Origin: Bryobacterales bacterium
Lineage (GTDB): Bacteria > Acidobacteriota > Terriglobia > Bryobacterales > Bryobacteraceae
DNA length: 14,251 nucleotides
Direction: 5' to 3'
Assembly: GCA_003164075.1 (NCBI GenBank)
Contig: PLRZ01000131.1
Location: 3,892 to 18,142 of the forward strand
Shown here: piece by piece, positions 12,815 to 14,251 of the stretch
Position numbering within the stretch: position 1 is the stretch's first letter
Layout: every line of letters begins with the position of its first letter
Program-made: the position numbers and the translations under genes
Notes under the pieces: generated by a model
What the model was told of the DNA's origin: nothing
Databases searched by the model: none
Seen by the model: only the letters and a program-made list of their open reading frames with translations

Positions 12815-14237
12815 GTAGGTGTTCTCCTTCGATCTGAATTCCATACTCCTTCACTTTCGAATGAAGGGTCTTGTAATCAACCTGGAGGAGGCGGGCCGCT
12901 TTGGCTTTGTTTCCGCCCGTTCTCCGCAGAGCGTGGACGATCGCCACCCGCTCCACGTGGACCGTGTTGCTCCGGACGGTCTCCCGCAGCGAGAGATCGC
13001 GCCCCCCTGGGCCGGGCCTGGAGGAACACGCCGCCAGTTCATTTTCCGACAACGGCTTGCACCCCTCGGGTCTCAAGCCGAGGTGCTCTTCGGTAACGAT
13101 ACCTTCGGCAATCAGTACGGCGCGACGGACAACCGACCGAAGCTGCCGAACATTTCCGGGCCACCGGTAGGCCAACATCGCCTCGATCGCCGACGGAGAA
13201 AAACCTTCGATGGATTTGGGAATCTCGATGTTCGCAATATCGAGAAACTGCTTCGCCAGGTACAATATGTCCTCCCTCCGCTCACGCAGCGGCGGGATGG
13301 AGATCGAGTATTCGTTCAACCGGAAGTAAAGGTCGGGCCGGAAGGAACCGCTTTCACAAAGTCCTTCGAGGTCGTGGCCGCTGGCGGTCAGCATCCGGAC
13401 ATCCACATGGATGGGTTTGGCGCCGCCCAGCCGATACAAGGTCCTCTCTTGCAGGACCCGGAGGAGCTTGGCTTGCGAGGCGAGCGGCATATTGGAGATC
13501 TCGTCCAGGAAGAGTGTCCCGGTGTGAGCCTCCTCAATTTTCCCCACGGTCTGCTGATCCGCGCCGGTGAATGCGCCCCGCTCGTGTCCGAACAGCTCGC
13601 TCTCCATCAGCATCTCGGGAACAGCGCCACAATCCACGGGGACGAATGGATACCGCGCGCGCCCACTGGCCTGGTGAATCGCCCGCGCCACAACCTCTTT
13701 TCCCGAACCCGTTTCGCCCACGATGACCACGCTGAAATTCGATTTCGCGACCCGCTCAATGGCGGAGATCACACTGCCGATCGCCTCACTGGGGCCGAAC
13801 AACTCGCGCGGCGAGAGGACAGGGTGGACGTGATCGGCCCGGTGCTTTAACTCCAGCTTCAGCCGCCGCTCGTTCAACGCGCGGTGCAAAACGCGGAGCA
13901 CTTGAGGATGTTCAAAGGGCTTGGCAAGGAAGTCGTGGGCGCCGGCGCGGATCGCCTCCACCGCCCCCCGCACCTCGGCAAATCCGGTGATCAGGATCAC
14001 CGGCAGCTCCGGATCGAGATCCTTGGCTTTGCGCATTAACTCCATGCCATCCATGCCCGGCATTCTGAGGTCTGCCAGCAACACGTCGGGGTCTTCTGCC
14101 CGGACCAATTGCAGCGCTTCTTTTCCGTCTTTGGCCAGCAGCGGCGTCAGCCCCTCGCGGTGGACAAGGCGCCCCAGCAACTGGACCATATCCTGGTCAT
14201 CGTCCGCGATCAGGATTCTACCCGGAACCGTAGTCAT
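12807..14237 (-). CDS. NtrC-family sigma-54-dependent response regulator
   Basis: A 476-aa regulator with three domains. Receiver (about 5-122): acidic pocket D12-D14, phosphorylation site D56, T84, K106. AAA+ sigma-54 activation domain (about 146-375): Walker A GETGSGKE at 174-181, the sigma-54 contact loop GAFTGA at 221-226, Walker B TLFLDE at 241-246. C-terminal Fis-type helix-turn-helix (last 50 residues, ALRRTGGNKAKAARLLQVDY). All key residues are intact, so it should be a phosphorylation-controlled activator that opens sigma-54 promoters. Its likely target is the gvpA promoter at 8540-8556. No histidine kinase is visible; it may lie to the right of the window. AGAGG sits only 3-4 nt before the ATG. 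Its stop overlaps gvpH, so regulator and chaperone are coexpressed. Confidence 0.96.
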   Translation of the reverse strand: MTTVPGRILIADDDQDMVQLLGRLVHREGLTPLLAKDGKEALQLVRAEDPDVLLADLRMPGMDGMELMRKAKDLDPELPVILITGFAEVRGAVEAIRAGAHDFLAKPFEHPQVLRVLHRALNERRLKLELKHRADHVHPVLSPRELFGPSEAIGSVISAIERVAKSNFSVVIVGETGSGKEVVARAIHQASGRARYPFVPVDCGAVPEMLMESELFGHERGAFTGADQQTVGKIEEAHTGTLFLDEISNMPLASQAKLLRVLQERTLYRLGGAKPIHVDVRMLTASGHDLEGLCESGSFRPDLYFRLNEYSISIPPLRERREDILYLAKQFLDIANIEIPKSIEGFSPSAIEAMLAYRWPGNVRQLRSVVRRAVLIAEGIVTEEHLGLRPEGCKPLSENELAACSSRPGPGGRDLSLRETVRSNTVHVERVAIVHALRRTGGNKAKAARLLQVDYKTLHSKVKEYGIQIEGEHLHE

Positions 14238-14251
14238 ACACCTCTTCTTTG

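Noticed and set aside
12819..13850. 343-aa open frame on the plus strand
   Set aside because: Antisense shadow of the sigma-54 regulator in GC-rich DNA; no ribosome site or domain.

Overview
This window is a complete or nearly complete gas vesicle (gvp) gene cluster, with every supported gene on the minus strand. The gene at the left edge points to an acidobacterium, probably of the Solibacter/Bryobacter type. It is the N-terminus of a large TonB-dependent receptor with a signal peptide, a carboxypeptidase-regulatory-like domain, and a plug starting with an 'LPLNGRSFDELLTLNPGVVNF'-like sequence, an architecture greatly expanded in that phylum. High GC, strong AAGGAG-type ribosome sites and structured dispersed repeats fit this. 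The phylum is an inference; no rRNA or tRNA gene is present.

Layout in transcription order (right to left). (1) 14237-8677: an NtrC-type sigma-54 response regulator, a GvpH-like Hsp20 protein, a double-AAA+ Cdc48/VCP-type ATPase and two GvpF/GvpL proteins, mostly joined by 4-8 nt overlaps. (2) 8676-8469: an AT-rich intergenic region with a good sigma-54 (-24/-12) promoter candidate and, 75-110 bp upstream of the predicted start, two near-identical 15-bp direct repeats spaced exactly 21 bp. (3) 8468-8250: gvpA, the main shell protein, followed by a stem-loop. (4) 8144-6753: an unusual block of small genes, with three paralogous helical proteins of unknown function (94, 58 and 143 aa), a small CxxC zinc-ribbon protein, and a possible decayed gvpA fragment. 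(5) 6712-1119: gvpN, two small unrecognised genes, a third gvpF/L, gvpG, a fused double-domain ArsA/Get3-like ATPase, and gvpS-like, gvpK and gvpJ genes, tightly packed. (6) 1118-507: a non-coding gap with a roughly 175-bp inverted-repeat element full of nested hairpins. (7) 506-1: the truncated receptor gene.

Proposed joint working: the response regulator would activate sigma-54 transcription from the gvpA promoter in response to an unseen signal. GvpA builds the shell; GvpJ and GvpS are minor GvpA-family paralogs; GvpF/L, GvpG and GvpK are nucleation and accessory factors; GvpN is the MoxR-type ATPase. Three chaperone-like machines (Hsp20/GvpH, Cdc48-like, ArsA/Get3-like) suggest heavy investment in handling the very hydrophobic, aggregation-prone GvpA. 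No GvpC and no GvpO was recognised. The three paralogous small proteins, the 104-aa and 75-aa proteins and the zinc ribbon are the uncharacterised parts of this system.
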